From positions 15,597,003 through 15,661,002 of the forward strand of contig VZDJ01007753.1 in the NCBI GenBank assembly GCA_008694505.1: a stretch of DNA of 64,000 nt, given 5' to 3'. Origin of the DNA: Cyanoderma ruficeps. Lineage: Eukaryota > Chordata > Aves > Passeriformes > Timaliidae. This document shows, piece after piece, positions 63,985 to 64,000 of the stretch. The notes below the pieces were generated by a model. That model was not told the DNA's origin, did no database searches, and saw only the letters and a program-made list of their open reading frames with translations. The number at the start of each line of letters is the position of its first letter. The stretch's first letter is position 1. Both the position numbers and the translations under genes were made by a program.

Positions 63985-64000
63985 GTCATGGAATCATAGA
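63985..64000 (-). repeat. Probable CR1 tail cut by the window edge
   Basis: TCATGGAATCATAGA is the antisense start of a CR1 3' tail. Only 16 bases are visible. Confidence 0.4.

Overview
The window looks like bird nuclear DNA. It is about 40% GC, intron-rich, and carries several 3'-truncated CR1 LINE fragments with the typical CR1 3' tail. It also has two avian-type solo retroviral LTRs. The bird call is inference from the repeats; the species cannot be named.

Almost the whole window is one gene on the minus strand, the 3' part of a beta-spectrin. I traced 39 consecutive coding exons (w1 at 63708 down to w39, whose stop is at 4536-4538) by matching spectrin-repeat reading frames to splice sites. 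All phases fit: 6,247 nt, which is one base closing an upstream codon plus 2,082 codons including the stop. The exons encode part of one spectrin repeat, then about 15 further repeat starts. After these come a 204-codon Ser/Pro/Lys-rich linker in one exon, a PH domain split over four exons, and a basic C-terminal tail in two exons. Nearly all exons are small (72-257 bp), without the large 700-900 bp exons I recall for SPTB and SPTBN1/2/4, and the PH domain is divergent. Both point to beta-V (beta-heavy) spectrin, SPTBN5. The CH actin-binding domains and remaining repeats lie beyond position 64000.

Layout from low to high coordinates: 1-4535 is intergenic sequence downstream of the gene, with a CR1 tail near 2.2 kb. 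4536-9879 holds the tail, PH domain and linker, with a CR1 fragment in the last intron. 10.9-44.1 kb holds densely spaced repeat exons, with one LTR at 13.2-13.8 kb and another at 39.0-39.3 kb that has a perfect 6-bp target duplication. 44.1-54.9 kb is a 10.8-kb intron. 54.9-63.7 kb holds the first five exons, in larger introns.

The main surprise is in the 10.8-kb intron: a 512-codon ORF on the same strand (49867-51405), followed after a single TAG by 95 more open codons in the same frame. It is not spectrin-like and I do not recognise it. It may be a nested single-exon gene, a retrogene or a decaying gene. Other points are two GC-AG introns with identical GCAAGT donors, a duplicated splice donor at 27.4-27.5 kb, and a dispersed direct repeat at 40.7/41.9 kb.
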